Assembly: GCA_028583415.1 (NCBI GenBank)
Contig: CM053267.1
Span: forward strand, 14,891,104 to 14,955,103
Origin: Protea cynaroides
Taxonomy: Eukaryota > Streptophyta > Magnoliopsida > Proteales > Proteaceae
Direction: 5' to 3'
DNA length: 64,000 nucleotides
In this document: piece after piece, positions 47,433 to 60,611 of the stretch
Numbering within the stretch: the first letter of the stretch is position 1
Layout of the letters: the number at the start of each line of letters is the position of its first letter
Notes under the pieces: generated by a model
The model's database searches: none
Told to the model about the DNA's origin: nothing
What the model saw: the letters and a program-made list of their open reading frames with translations, nothing else
Position numbers and translations under genes: made by a program

Positions 47433-49300
47433 TCATGGAGCTGAAGGTGATGGAGGAGGCGGTGCCTCGCGGTCTTTATCATAATCCGCAGCATAGACTC
47501 TAGTCAACCAGACTACCTGAGTCTGGGTCTTCTGGAGACTAGCTGTCAACGCAGCCATCTGCTGATCAGACGTAAGCTGAGCATCTAGAAGCTCTCCCAC
47601 TCTCAAATCCATCGCGTGCTAAGCCTCCCTGATCTCACACAGTAATCCCATCATATCATCAGATGGTGGGCGTGAAGGACCAGCCATGCTTGAAGGAGTC
47701 TGAGATGGACGAGCTCCAGTAGAATGTAGAGGTAATGGAGGAGGTATGGAGTCCACATCCATGTACATACGATCCTAATCCTCAGCATCACCCCCATGAA
47801 CCCTTGCTCCAACGGCAACTGCTGCTGCTGCCTCAGCGTCTGCCACCTCTATCCGAGTACGAGGATGCACTAGAGTGTTCCTCTCATCATCACTGACCTG
47901 AGCATCCCGCATGCCCATCCTACAGATGGCCTCCCAGTCCAGAATCGATGAGAAGGTCTTCTCTTGAATCCTCTCATCCACTAAATCAACTCTAGGTGGG
48001 TAAGCAGTGTAGTGATCAGGCGTCCATAGGGCAGGTTGCCTATCTGACCAAGCAGCGTAGCACAGATCATCGTCCTCATGATAATATAAGGGAGGCAGAC
48101 AGGCTGCCTAGTGCAAATACAGTAAAGTAAGTACTGAGTCAACTAGGACATCCTCTCATAATGTCCACTCTGGGGTATCAGGTTATGCTGGATGATCTTA
48201 CAGTACACCCGAGGCTCTGGACGTAGGTTGATCGCTTTTATCTCCCAGCGATCATCTTTGATAAGCTGACTGTCAATCTCAACATGCATCTCCAAAGAAA
48301 GGAACTAAGGCTCCCTGGGAGCACAGTACACCAAAGGGCCGTCATGTGATATGCCCAAAAGATCAGTTAACTGTTGGCAGTCAAAGGAAACCTCTACTCC
48401 TTTGACGTAGCTCGTGATCCTGAGCTCCCTACCCCTCTCAGTGTCATTGTGATCCCCTACCACCTGGAGATTATAATAGAACAGTCTCACCAGATCCGGA
48501 CGGGTACAAACGTCATAGGTAATCACAGAGAGCCAGCCCATGTCACCAAATGCCCTCTCTACGTCGAACAAGGCTAGACTAGCCAAGTCCACACGACGAC
48601 CTCCCTCTACCTTCTTACGTGCATAGTGAGCATACTGAGCTTCGGCCTCGTTGGAGCAGAAGCGGACTGGGTCATGAGACCTAGGAACCTTGGTACGAAC
48701 CATGTTATCTGCCAAAACAAAGAAAAATAGATAATAGATCAGTAATGGTGAAAAACCCAAAATTTTTGGCATTATAACGGTATAAATTGGTCAAAAGCCT
48801 CACTTTTCACCCATACACTTGGGCAGGAGGAATTATGTAGGTTCTAAACTATCCTGCAAGGCTCATACAGTTGGAAATTTTTAATTTGAGAGATCGAATT
48901 TGAAGAAATTTCAATAAATTCGAAAAATATCAAAAATTAGAGCAAAAATAAAAAATTTCAAGTTTTTCGACAACCAACCGATGAAACTCAAATATTTTTG
49001 AGGGCTTTCGTCCATTGGGTGACCAATAGCAAAATACCCCAATAAAAATCAAATTTTTACGATTGGAAAAAGTTTAATTTGAAGAAAACGATGTAAATAG
49101 GCAAAAACCTAGTTAGGAAGCTTTTAAAACATGAAACAGTAGAGAACATACCTATAGAGAAGGAGTGGTAGTCATGAACGAAAGATAGGATCACCAAACA
49201 GGTAGGGGTCATTACTGTAGCAACTCAGAGAAACGAGTTGAGTTGGAAGGCAGGAGAAAGAATGGGAAATGAAACCAAAATCGGATTTAAAAACCTGATT
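47433..49300 (-). pseudogene. Antisense gene of chromovirus D
   Basis: Minus strand, opposite to gag-pol. TTTAAA box at about 49286-49292; donor GTATG at 49151; intron to 49709-like acceptor TTGGCAG at 48709 (443 bp). ATG is at 48703, stop at 47435. The first 132 codons are open (RTKVPRSHDPVRFCS, FDVERAFGDMGW, LVRLFYYNL, ITSYVKGVEVSFD, LLGISHDGPLVYC). The remainder aligns to the B product through YGRLITTLL, EAAAAVAVGARV and the Pro-rich C-terminus ADYDKDREAPPPPSPSAP. It has a few stops and one 1-nt deletion near 47985. Overall identity to B is moderate, but motif order and length are kept. Confidence 0.75.
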
Positions 49301-49309
49301 CTGGATTGT

Positions 49310-49530
49310 AGGGTCACATAATTCGACCAAAACATGCGACCCTACCTCCAACCCACCCATCGACCCTAGCCTCTCGGTGATCTGACAGAGAACTAGGGGT
49401 CAACCCTAGGGTCGGACATATACCGACCCTACCATCGACCCTAGGCTCTCGTAAGCTGACAGTGATTCTCAGGGTCGCATACCCTAGGGTCACATAATGA
49501 TCGACCCTACCATCGACCCTACAATGGAAA
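49310..49530. promoter_or_regulatory. Array of GGTCGA/TCGACCCTA motifs upstream of the D antisense promoter
   Basis: At least ten half-sites (CATCGACCCTA, CCTAGGGTCGGA, TAGGGTCGCAT) in 220 bp, the same form as in the D LTRs and different from the ACCGGT form in B and C. They lie just upstream, on the minus strand, of the TTTAAA box. Confidence 0.6.
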
Positions 49531-49668
49531 TACAATACTTTTTCAGAATGATCTGAAAAATTTGAAAGTTATATTGATTAGTTGGATTTTTGACTGGAGA
49601 ACAATTATATTGATTGCCTCACATGTTCTATGATCGTTTACAGGCACTACCATCATCCAAACAGAAAA

Positions 49669-50911
49669 ATGGCTGGGCGAAGAGTGACCAGACAAAGCCG
49701 TAACTCTATTCCACCACCACCACCTATGGAGGAAGATAGCCATATACATCCTGAGACATAGGAGAATCTGAATACGGCACCGTCTGTGGTTAATGGCCAA
49801 ACAAATCCTACCAATTTGCTAGCCCCACCTACAGACTTGGCTACAGTCATAATGAACTTGGCACAACAGCTGCAGCAAATACAACAGGTACAAGCTAATA
49901 TGCAAGCTGCCATAGGCATGGCTTTTCCAGCTGCACAAACGACACCGATGCCAGCAGGATAAGAAAGCACAGTACCAGGGGGAAGTAACACGGTACCCCA
50001 TGCACCTCAAACTCTAGTCATGCAGGCTCAAGTGCAGAACCCTGAAGTAGCTCAAGGTGGTTATCAGTACCAACCACCTATGTATGGGGCCTACGCTCCG
50101 TATCAACTGGACCACTCCAGACTGGTCGAGCATTTCTTGAAGATGAAGCCCAAGGAATATAATGGTAAGCCAAGTGATCCTTTGTGGCCAGCATACTAGA
50201 TTGACGAAATAGAGAGGAATTTCATGATGATGACAGTAACTAAGGAGGAGAAAGTACTGTGTGCAATATTCATGCTGAAAGACAGTCCACACGGACTTAT
50301 CTGTTAACAAAGCACTCCAATTGACCTGGGGTATATATAAAGAGGCATTCTTTATGAAGTACTTCCCTAGAAGTTTCAGAGATTCTATGGAGACAGAGTT
50401 CCTGAGTTTGTATCAGGGATAGATGACTGTCGATGCATATCAATAGCGTTATGAGGAGCTGTTCTTCTTTGCACCAGTCAGTATGCAAGAGGAAGATACG
50501 AAGACCCAAAGGTTCGTCATGGGACTTAGGGGAAGTATTCGTAAACATGTTCTAGGACTTGAGAAGAAAGTTTACAATGAAGCTGTACAAATTGCTCGGG
50601 TGAGAGAGTCGAGCCAGAAAGAGAGCTATTTTGCTCAAAACAGGGGTATTAAAAGGCTAACTGGAAATTCATATAACGGAGGGAATACAAGGACATTCAA
50701 ACCCTTATGTACTCAAGGTTTTAACGCTGCAGCCAAGTCTACTCTAGCAGCTCAACCGCAACAAAAGCAAAATAATGAAGGAGTAAAATGCTATAACTGC
50801 AATCAAATAAGACATTATTCAAGGGAGTGTCCTAAGCCCAGAAAGCAGCTACAACAAGGAAGAGTTTACGCTATTACATCGATACTGTCGCATCGCCTAA
50901 TGTGGTCATAG
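49669..50911 (+). pseudogene. gag: gag of chromovirus D
   Basis: ATG at 49669 (MAGRRVTRQSRNS) after an acceptor-like TTTACAG. Gln-rich region (NLAQQLQQIQQVQANMQ), capsid (FLKMKPKEYNGKPSDPLWPA, MGLRGSIRKHVLGLEKKV) and a complete CCHC knuckle CYNCNQIRHYSREC near 50800. Several stops and a frameshift near 50300-50480. The C-terminal end runs into the candidate intron. Confidence 0.85.
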
Positions 50912-50980
50912 GTATGACCTGAACCTTTCATTTTGTGTTACAATGTGTGAGCATGTAGACTAAATTAAAACAAATCAAAG
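50912..50980 (+). other. Candidate intron between gag and protease (D)
   Basis: 69 nt from GTATGACCTGA to ATCAAAG, with GCATGTAGACTAA before the end. The acceptor is AAG rather than CAG/TAG, so it may be weakened. Retention gives TGA four codons in. Confidence 0.5.
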
Positions 50981-53900
50981 GTATCATACCTATTAATGGC
51001 ATTCCCGCCAGAGTACTCTTTGATTCAGGAGCTAACTCATTTTTTTATATCTGTGTCATTTGGAAAGAAGCTGAATCTACCCCTCAAATCTTTAGACTAC
51101 AAACTGCTTGTACGATCACCGATGGGATTAGAAGTGGAATTAGAAAAAGGTTATGGACCATGTCCAATTCTTATTGACGAGAAAACCTTGGATGCAACCT
51201 TGATTCCACTTGAGATGACAGACTTTGACGTCATCTTGGGAATGGACTGGTTAACTTGGCATTCTGCAAACCTATTATGTACCGAAAAGAAGCTGACATT
51301 TAAGGACAAGAAAGGAGCGGAGTTCAGTTTTACAGGAACCAAACTTCTCTGTAAACGAAAACTCATCCTCTCTGCATTAAAGGCTAGAAAATGCCTCGAG
51401 AAAGGAGGAGTTGGGTATCTAGTATCAGTGGTCGACCTCACAAAGGAAGCACCACGAATGGAGGATATTGATGTCGTGCGTGACTTTCCAGATGTATTTC
51501 CTGAAGAACTACCAGGACTACCACCCGATCGAGCTACAAAGTTTGTTATAGATCTGATACCCGGAGCTACACCAGTATATAAAGCACCTTATCGAATGGC
51601 TCCTACTGAACTGAAGGAATTAAAAGTACAGTTACAAGAACTACTGGACAAGGGTTAAATCAGACCTAGCATATCACCATGGGGAGCGCCATTATTATTT
51701 GTAAAGAAGAAGGACGGTAGTGTTCGACTGTGTATAGACTATCGGGAACTGAATAAGCTGACAATCAAGAATCGGTACCCATTGCCTCGGATCGATGACT
51801 TGTTTGATCAGTTGCAAGGTGCCAAGGTGTTCTCCAAGATCGATCTTCGGTCAGGATACCATCAGTTGAAGATCAAGGACGGAGATATTCCCAATACAAC
51901 ATTCAGGTTGAGATATGGACATTATGAATTTTTGGTCATGTCTTTTGGATTGACTAACGCACCAGCAACTTTTATGGAACTTATGAATCGGGTATTCCAT
52001 GATATTTTGGATACGTCGGTCATTGTATTCATTGATGATATATTGGTCTATTCCAAGGACAAGGAAACTCATATTATGAATCTAAGAGCCGCTCTGCAGC
52101 GATTACAGAAAGAGAAGCTTTACTCTAAATTTACAAAGTGTGAGTTTTGGCTAAATGAAGTCGCTTTCCTAGGCCATGTTGTATCCGCTGAAGGAATTAA
52201 AGTGGATCCTAGCAAGATTAAAGCCATTGTGAAGTGGGAAGCACCAAAGAACGTTGCAGAAATTAGAAGTTTCCTAGGTCTAGCTGGGTATTATCGATGA
52301 TTCGTGAAAGACTATTCTCGAATTGCCATACCTCTCACCAGTTTGACTATGAAGGGCAAAAAGTTTATTCGGACTGATAAATGTGAGAAGAGTTTCCAAA
52401 CATTGAAGGCTAGATTGATATTTGCTCCGATCTTGACTATTCTGATTCCAGGACAGCCATTTATTTTGTACACTGATGTGTCAGGATTGGGTTTAGGATG
52501 TGTACTTATGCAAGGAGAACAAGTAATTGCATATGCCTCAAGACAACTGAGGACACATGAGAAGAACTATCCCACTCATGACTTGGAATTAGCGGCAGTG
52601 GTACATGCTGTCAAGATATGGAGACATTACTTGTACGAAGAGAAATTTCAGATTAAATCAGATCATAAGAGTCTCACTTATCTCTTTAATCAGAAGGAGT
52701 TGAATATGAGACAAAGAAGATGGTTGGAACTATTGAAAGAATATGATTGTGATATTCAGTATCATCCAGGGAAAGCTAATTTGGTAGCTGATGCGCTGAG
52801 TAGAAAAACAATGATAAAATCTCAACGAGAGGTTAACACAACTGCCGCAATGTGTACTACCAGAAAAGTGTTCAATTACGGTAATGAGAAGTTCGTGATA
52901 GATGCACGGGTGAACCAACCAACCAAGGATTTATTCATCGGTTTTCAAATATGTTTGCCACATTGAATATTGTACCTGATAATAGCCATTAAATCAGACC
53001 CTTATCTAAGAATGGTACAAGAGGACATTGAAAAAGGTAGGACTATCCCTGAGTTCGCCTTGGACAATGAAAAGGTACTGAAGTACAAAGGAAGAATATA
53101 TGTATCTAAAATAGAAGGTTTGGACATTAGACACCAACTAAGGAAAGAAGCCCATACTACCGTCTATTCGATACATCCTGGAAGTACAAAAATATATCAT
53201 GATCTAAAAGAATTATATTGGTGGAGAGGAATGAAAGCAGATGTAGCTAAATTTGTGTCTCAATGCCTAAATTGTCAGAGGGTGAAGGATGAACGACAAA
53301 GACCTGCAAGACTGTTACAGTCGTTATCGGAACCAGCATAGAAATGGGACTACATCACTATGGACTTCGTCACCGGATTACCATTGACTCCGCGAGTAGT
53401 TGATGCGGTTTGGGTGATTGTAGATCGCCTGACTAAAATGGCTCGATTTATAGCTATACGACCTCAGTATACACTGGAGAGGTTAGCTAAGTTGTATGTG
53501 GATAATATTGTCAGATTACACTGTGTACCTGAAAGCATTGTGTCCGACAGAGATCTACGATTTACTTCAAAGTTTTGGGAAGGATTGCAAAAGGCTATGG
53601 GTACAATATTGAAGTTTAATACTTCATTCCATCCTCAGACAGACGGACAATCGGAGCGTACCATTCAGATTTTAGAAGACATGCTTCGATCCTGTGTAAT
53701 TGATTTTAAAGGATCATGGGATGAAAAATTATCATTTATCGAGTTCGCTTATAACAACAGCTATTAAGCTACTATACAGATGTCACCCTATGAAGCACTG
53801 TATGGTAGGAAGTGTCGAACTCCTTTGTTTTGGAATGAAGTTGGAGAACGTAGCATTGTTGGACCAGAATTTATTGAAGAGACATGTCGAGTAGTTGACA

Positions 53901-54436
53901 TTATCAAGGAAAGGGTAAGAACGACTCAGAATCGTCAGAAACAGTATGCAGATACTCAACGCCGAGACCTTGAATTCATCATAAGTGAAAAGGTATTCTT
54001 GAAAGTATCACCTATGCGAGGTTTAAAATGGTTCAGACAGAAAGGGAAACTAAGTCCGAGATATGTTGGGTCATATGAGATTCTAGTCAAACGTGGAAAA
54101 GTGGCTTATCAGTTAGCACTACCACCATCTATGTTAAGTGTGCATGATGTATCCCATGTTTCATTATTGAAGAAGTACGTCAGAGATCCAACGCATGTTT
54201 TGACAGTAGATCCACCTAATTTGACTGATGATTTGACATTTAAAGTAGCACCAACTGAAATTACCAGTCGAAAGATTCAACGACTACGCAACCGTGACAT
54301 CTATTATGTTAAAGTCACCTGGAGAAGCAGAGATATAGAAGAAATCACATGGGAAGAAGATAATGCTATGCGAAAGCAATACCCTCATCTTTTTTACTCG
54401 GAAGGTATGTACCAATTTCGAGGACAAAATTTTTAA
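50981..54436 (+). pseudogene. pol: pol polyprotein of chromovirus D
   Basis: Protease with VLFDSGA (a frameshift in the following T-run near 51045), then one frame to 54436. RT 51560-52300: YRMAPTELKELK, CIDYRELNKLTIKNRYPLPR, FIDDILVYS. RNase H 52304-52820: YTDVSGLGLGCVL, HDLELAAVVHAVK, ADALSRK. Integrase 52980-53760: HHCC finger ending SQCLNCQRVK, then Asp in MDFVTG, Asp in VSDRD and Glu in DGQSERT. The C-terminal NEVGERSIVGPEF leads to a chromodomain-like region (RKIQRLRNRDIYYVKVTWRS, EEITWEED, YPHLF). Stops are near 51656 (TAA), 52298 (TGA for CGA), 52964, 53339 (TAG for TGG) and 53765 (TAA for CAA). Catalytic residues are intact. Confidence 0.93.
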
Positions 54437-54437
54437 T

Positions 54438-54451
54438 AAGAAGGGGGGAGT
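54438..54451 (+). other. Polypurine tract of D
   Basis: AAGAAGGGGGGAGT immediately before the 3' LTR, single copy, unlike B and C. Confidence 0.9.
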
Positions 54452-56643
54452 TGTAAGACCCATATCAAACTAACCGGCCTTACCACATTGTACCAGGTCT
54501 ACCTATCATGGTCAAGCCAAGTGGACCAAGTGCGTGAAGAAAATCACAAGACCAGATATGAAATTGATAAAAAATAGTAAAATTGAGAGTAGGGTCGCAT
54601 GCCTAAACAGGTAGGGTCGACCCCACCTCAACAGAGTCCAACCCTTGACTTTTCAGTCCTAGGGTCAGATGACTTGAGACCCTAGGGTCGACGGGTCCTG
54701 CGACCCTAGCATCGACCCTAAGATGACAGACTGAAACCGTAATTAGGAAACTTTCCTAATTTCAAGGGGATCCTTTTCTAATCTCAATGGGACTTATTTT
54801 GGGAGGTTTTCCTCTATAAATTATGTCCCTTAGCCTCTTTCACTCCTTTTGAAATCCTAATTGAAAGTGAGAGAAAGAGAAGAGAAGGGGAAGAGAAGGA
54901 AAATTGGAGAAGAAGACTAAGGAGAAGAAATTCAGAGAAATCTCTGAATCTCAGCAACCCTAAGGTATGAATACATTCTCCATGAATTATGTAAGACCCT
55001 AGAATAGTTCATGAGGAGGGTAGGATCTAGGAGAAACTTAAATCATCCATCCATGGATAAATTCCAATGGAATCCATGGAGGAAATCATTGTAAACAAAG
55101 TAATGTGTGTAACTTGGAGTTTTGAGTCATAGAACAATCATAGAATGGATTATAAAAGTAAGCTAAAGGATCCAAACATAAAAGAATGGACTGTAGGATA
55201 AAAGGTCGACTCAAACTACATGTAGTCGCACCTAGGGTCGATGGGTAACCGACCCTATGACCGACCCTACACCCTAGGGTTGCAGAAAACTGCTACCCTA
55301 CCTGCGACCCAACCTGCGACCCTAGCAATACAACAAGCTTAAAATTTTTTGAATTAATTCTAATTAAAATCTATCGACTTGTTAGGCTCTCCTAGTGATA
55401 TAAAAGTGATTCTTAAAGCTTGAAAAGAGGATCTACACTCAATCAAAGGTGAGGGAACAAGACCTAAACTAATTGGCTAATAATAAACTATTTTTGTTTA
55501 TTGAGTCCAATACCATGTATGATGCTATGATTGTATGATTGTAATGTGCATATCACATGTCATCTACTATTCCTGTTATTACTATTCATGCATATTTAAT
55601 TCAGTTTATTTACAACATGATGATGATGATGATGCTAGGAATAGGCATGTAAATGCTTGTGTGTGGTAAGTGTACTTGATGCGAGTGGGGCATCAGGAGA
55701 AGTGTGATGCAGTGCGGTCTTAAGCACTTTAGCCCTATCTCTACTCAAGTCTTGTCCACTAGCATCGTCGTATCGTATAGTCTCTGACTCTGTCGGGGGG
55801 CCTTAGCTCTATCTCTATTATCCCTATGGACGTATTGAGGGATGCTGGGGTGAGGCCTTGGATACACTGTTTGACATTAGGATTGGTTAGTTGCGAGCCC
55901 AGTTTGTAAGCCCTCGCCAACAGGGGCTTACGTGTTGGTATGGGTAGAGCATCAGGGGAAGTGTGATGTGGTGCGGTCCTAAGTACTTTAGCTCTATCTC
56001 TATTCCATGGTGGGGTGGATGTGGACGACAATGGTGTTTGATCCATTGGGTGGGCTTACACACCCTGTGTATAGAGGCGAGGCGGGCACCGAACCTTTCT
56101 ATAGCACATTGCAAACTTATATACCAGACCAAAGATATGAATTGAATGCATGCATATGTTTGTTGCATTGTTTTGTTTTCTCACTGAGCCGTGATGTGTG
56201 CTCACCCTTTTCAAATTCGAATATTTTTAATTGATGATGCAGGTACGACCATGGAAGATTATATGAGTGCTCCCGCATACGAGCATGTTGTGACGATGGA
56301 CGCAAAAGATATAATGGAGACGCATGATTCGTCATGCGAATGCAACTCATGCGTTTTCAATTAGATTTTTATTTGGATTATTGAGGAAATATAATTGATT
56401 ATTTTTTTTACTTATGTCTCAGTCAATGAAATATAATTGAGTATTTTATTTATGATTATCACATTTAGATTCTCAGTTCATTTAATATTTAAGACTTCCA
56501 CTATTGTGTATTTACTCTGATTATGGTTGTGGATTTAAATGGTTTAAGCAAACGGACACAGCCTATTTGAGATCCTGGTCGAACCGTTGGTTTATTAGCG
56601 GTTCATCACACCATTCTGAACAGTGCAGAATTGGAGTGTGACA
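54452..56643 (+). repeat. 3' LTR of D
   Basis: 2192 bp, TGTAAGACCC...ATTGGAGTGTGACA. TATA CTCTATAAATT near 54811. Motif clusters about 54585-54735 and 55220-55335. Confidence 0.93.
56227..56364 (+). CDS. Conserved LTR-encoded short reading frame (D 3' LTR copy)
   Basis: 46 codons including the stop, open: LIDDAGTTMEDYMSAP, ending HDSSCECNSCVFN. The first acceptor-like site is lost (TTAATT) but GATGATGCAG remains. Confidence 0.45.
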   Translation, partial: LIDDAGTTMEDYMSAPAYEHVVTMDAKDIMETHDSSCECNSCVFN

Positions 56644-57130
56644 GACATAGTCCAATAAGGTGACGTTGCATAGGACGTTCACAGTCCAAGAAGGTGATGT
56701 CACATATGACCGTCATAGTCCAAGAAGGTGATGTGGCATAGGACCAATACAGTCCAAGAAGGGGATGTGGCATAGGACCAACACAGTCCAAGAAGGTGAT
56801 GTCGGATAGGACTGACACAGTCCAAGAAGGTGATGTTGCATAGGACCAATACAGTCCAAGAAGGTGATGTCGTATAGGACGAACATAGTCCAATAAGGTG
56901 ATGTCGCATAGGACCGACACAGTCCAATAAGGTGATGTCGCATAGGACCGAAACAGTCCAATAAGGCGATGTCGCATAGGACTGACATAGTCCAATAAGG
57001 CGATGTCACATAGGACCGACACAGTCCATTAAGGTAATGTCGCATAGGACCGACACAGTCCAATAAGGTGATGTTGCATAAGACCAACACAGTCCAAAAA
57101 GGTGATGTTGCATAAAACTGACACAGTCTA
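56644..57130. repeat. 34-bp tandem array of R2, right segment
   Basis: About 14-15 units, continuing the array interrupted at 44939. Unit drift (AAGAAGG against ATAAGG) forms two neighbouring sub-blocks. Long minus-strand frames across it are by-products of the repeat. Confidence 0.9.
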
Positions 57131-57699
57131 AAATGGTGACCTATGTGGGTTGGAATACGGTAGTCCTGTAGGACCGAGTGATAATCCTAAGAGATTTAAC
57201 AATTGGGTTCACATCACACCTATCTAGGTTTCTGCACCTTAAAGGAGATGAACTGAGGGGTAGGGATCGTCCTAAAGCTACCCTTGAACTGAAAACCCTA
57301 ATTTTGGAATTGTTGGGCTTGGCTTAATCATTCTTAATTAAAGATTTTTTTACCATTTCCTTATTTACCACCCCCATGAATCTGGGTGCCTAAATGCATG
57401 TCCCCATACCTAGAAATGTCCTTTAGTAGTGTATATGCATGGCAGTTCGACTACGGTGTAGCTGAAAAGTAAATTTTTTCCAAAGCAATATATATCATTC
57501 AAGCATGGTAATAACATTCAAAACATGGTAGTTGATCCAACGATAGTATACAAACATTCAAGACATGGCAATGTGATCCAAACATAACAGGCAAATAATC
57601 CAAACATGACAACGTGCACAAATATAGTATGTGAGTGTGTGAGACAGAGATCATAAAAAACAAACATGATATTAACACAGTGTACATGTGCTATTCAAG

Positions 57700-58300
57700 T
57701 ACACAAAAAAGGCAAAGACCAACATAAAATTAATATAATATACCATTGGAGAAAAAAGTATAATGTAATACAAAGATAAAAATAATAATATACGTGCAAG
57801 GATAAAAATAATATTATAATATATACAAGGATTAAAATAACAATATATATGTAAAAATAATAACATACATATAAGGATTAAAAAATAATATATACAATAG
57901 TATAATGTACATGCGAAAATATATAAAAAAATAAAAATAACAATAATGATAATAATAATAATATATAATAATAAAAATCAAAGTAATATGAAAAAAAAAT
58001 ATTACAATAACAAAGATCAAAATTATATAATAAGTATAATATATACTATGAGACTAACTGGAATATCAAAGAAAATAATATATACATGTGCTTATAAGAT
58101 TAAAATTAATATACATATACTAAAGAATAATATTATAATATACAAATAAATATGAACATATAAAAAATCAGAAAAAAGAAAATTAACATTATCATGATGT
58201 ACACATATCAAAACAGAAAAATGAAACAAACTTTCAAACATACAAACATATAAAAATCAGAAAGAAATATTAACAAAATAAAATGGAATACAAAGAGACT
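57700..58300. other. Very AT-rich tract of R2
   Basis: Mostly A/T with AATAATA, ATATAC and AAAAATAA phrases; equivalent to the stretch in R1 that received the Pack-MULE. No gene. Confidence 0.7.
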
Positions 58301-59335
58301 AACCTGGTGATGTACAGTGAGTGGTCGGTGATGAAATGTATCCAGTGATGGTCGTCGCAGGGTATCGCAAGGGTCGTCAGGTTGTGAGATGGATCAGCAG
58401 GTCAGTGGCGATCTTGGTGAGGGACAGCAAATCCGATGAGGATAGGAGTGCTGCCACAGATGAAGTGGTGGTCTGTGGAGTAGTGGAAGTGGTTTGTAGG
58501 TGATGTAAGTGGATTGGGATGGACAGGGGATCGGTTATAGGGTTTGTTTTCTAAGTTTGTAGCAGGTATGTGAGGGTGTTGGTTTGGTGGAGGAGGTGTG
58601 TGGAGTTGCGCAGATGATGAGGTTATCGGGTAGGGTGATGGTTTGGGATTTGCAAAAGGTAAAAACGATGAAGATGGGTTGACGGGCAGCGGGTGTAGCA
58701 GCAAGTTGGTCCTCTCCAAATGGTGAGCAGCCAATCCAAGTCCCCCTTGGCTCAGTTGCTATGGGGTTTTTATAGATGAAGGGTTGATTGATCAAGGGGT
58801 TTGATGGAGGGAGTAAGAAGGTGGAGTGGGGTTCGATGGACTGCCATAGGGATAGAGGATGGGTGGCTGAGTTGAGAGCCAATTTTTGGGGGTATGGACA
58901 GTCGGCGGAGGATTTTCAGCGAATAAATGGGAGAGAGAGCTATTCGGCAGAAGGGATGATGCGGAGAGGGTGGTTCGGCGACTGATGCTAGGTGAGGCTA
59001 GGGGGGTAGTTGGGTCGGTGGTCAGGTTTGTTTGATGGACTTGATCAGTAGCAGGTGGGTCAACGGAGGGATTTCAGGGGTATTGGGAGCAGGTAGGGTG
59101 GTGTAGCAGTTGGTGTCTCAATGGAGAGAGATGTTGTTGGTCGGTGGTTTTTTTGGGTAACAGAATGTGACAGCTCTAATCGGCTAGAGTTATGAGGGAT
59201 GGCTGCCATGAGGTGTTGACTAGTGGAGAGGTTCAAGGGAAGCATGTGGGTGGAGGTGGCTCAATGGGGTGACGGTTGGGCAGGTAAGTCAGGCTTGATG
59301 GAGAGCTTTTGGGGGAGTGAGGTGGAGGTGGCAGC
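58300..59335. other. G/T-rich strand-asymmetric tract of R2
   Basis: GGTGG-, GGTTG- and GATGG-rich plus strand, the counterpart of 31750-33230. Non-coding. Confidence 0.6.
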
Positions 59336-59338
59336 ATG

Positions 59339-59574
<236 letters not shown>

Positions 59575-60611
59575 CAAAGTATATACAAAAGATACAATGC
59601 ACATGGATCGAATTGATTTGGTCCAGACAGGTTTGGGCTAGGTCAAGCAAGACTGGTCGAGGTTGTTTGGGTTGGACTAACTGGGGTTGAACCGGGTCAG
59701 CCTGAACTAGGTTAGACTGGCTTCTCTCTCTCTTCTCTGTCATTTTATTAGCAATTTCAGCTCACCTCTACATAGAATATTTCTCTGTCCTGGATTTTCC
59801 ACATCCATTTTGAAGAGTACCGAAAATATAACACACTAGGACTATAATCACCTGATTTGGATGTGGGATGACCAAGTTATGAATTTCTAAAGTTTAAACA
59901 ATCCAACTTACGATGATCCGACTGCCAACTCTACATGGGACCCTTCGGCGACCTTTGCCCCAAATTTTCCATGTCCACTTTGAAGAACACTAAAAATGAA
60001 GAATACTAGAGCTTGAATCATCAAATTTGGAAGTCGGATAATAAAATTATGAAGGATTGAAGCTTTGATGATAATCCGGCTGACAACTTTGCATGGGACC
60101 CATTAGTGGCTTCTGCCTAAAATTCTTTACGTCCACTTTGAAGAGGACGGACAATGGAGCACATTGGCGCTTGAATAGCCTGATTTGGACTTCGGATGTT
60201 CAAGATATGACCGAATGAAATTTAAATAATTAAACTTATGACAATTTGCACAAAAGCCCTTGAAATATTTATGATAATTTCATAAACCTCCCCTGTATGT
60301 ATCATCCAACAAAAACGGCCATTTCTTCTACGTTTGATATCGTAATTAAATGATTCTGGTCTCATTTCAAAGATAATTTCATGAACTATGCATCCATGCG
60401 GATCACAGCCCATGACCTCATTGTGGGACCGGTTGAAATCTACCTCGAAGGTGCCAAAAAATCCAAACCTTGAATTGGGACCTGCAATCTTTTTGAATGT
60501 GTTGCGCACTACCCTGTACTTTTTCAAAGCTTTACTCATCTCCTCTCTTTCGTTGTCTACACACCAGTAGAGCTCAGCTTGGTTGGAAGTGGCAAAAATA
60601 GGATGCTTACA

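Larger units (their letters stand above)
44940..56643 (+). mobile_element. Complete chromovirus D
   Basis: LTRs 44940-47173 and 54452-56643, primer site 47177, opposite-strand gene, gag, pol with chromodomain-like end, purine tract. It is inserted inside the 34-bp array. The flanks are GATAC and GACAT, which differ from the array unit GACAC by one C-to-T change each. Pol is in one frame from 51050 to 54436 with five nonsense codons and no frameshift, so this is the youngest-looking coding region here. Confidence 0.93.

Noticed and set aside
56606..57090. Long minus-strand frames with repeated LCDITLLDC-like words
   Set aside because: The 34-bp unit reads through all three frames in turn, giving the same words in overlapping frames. 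No conservation beyond the repeat.
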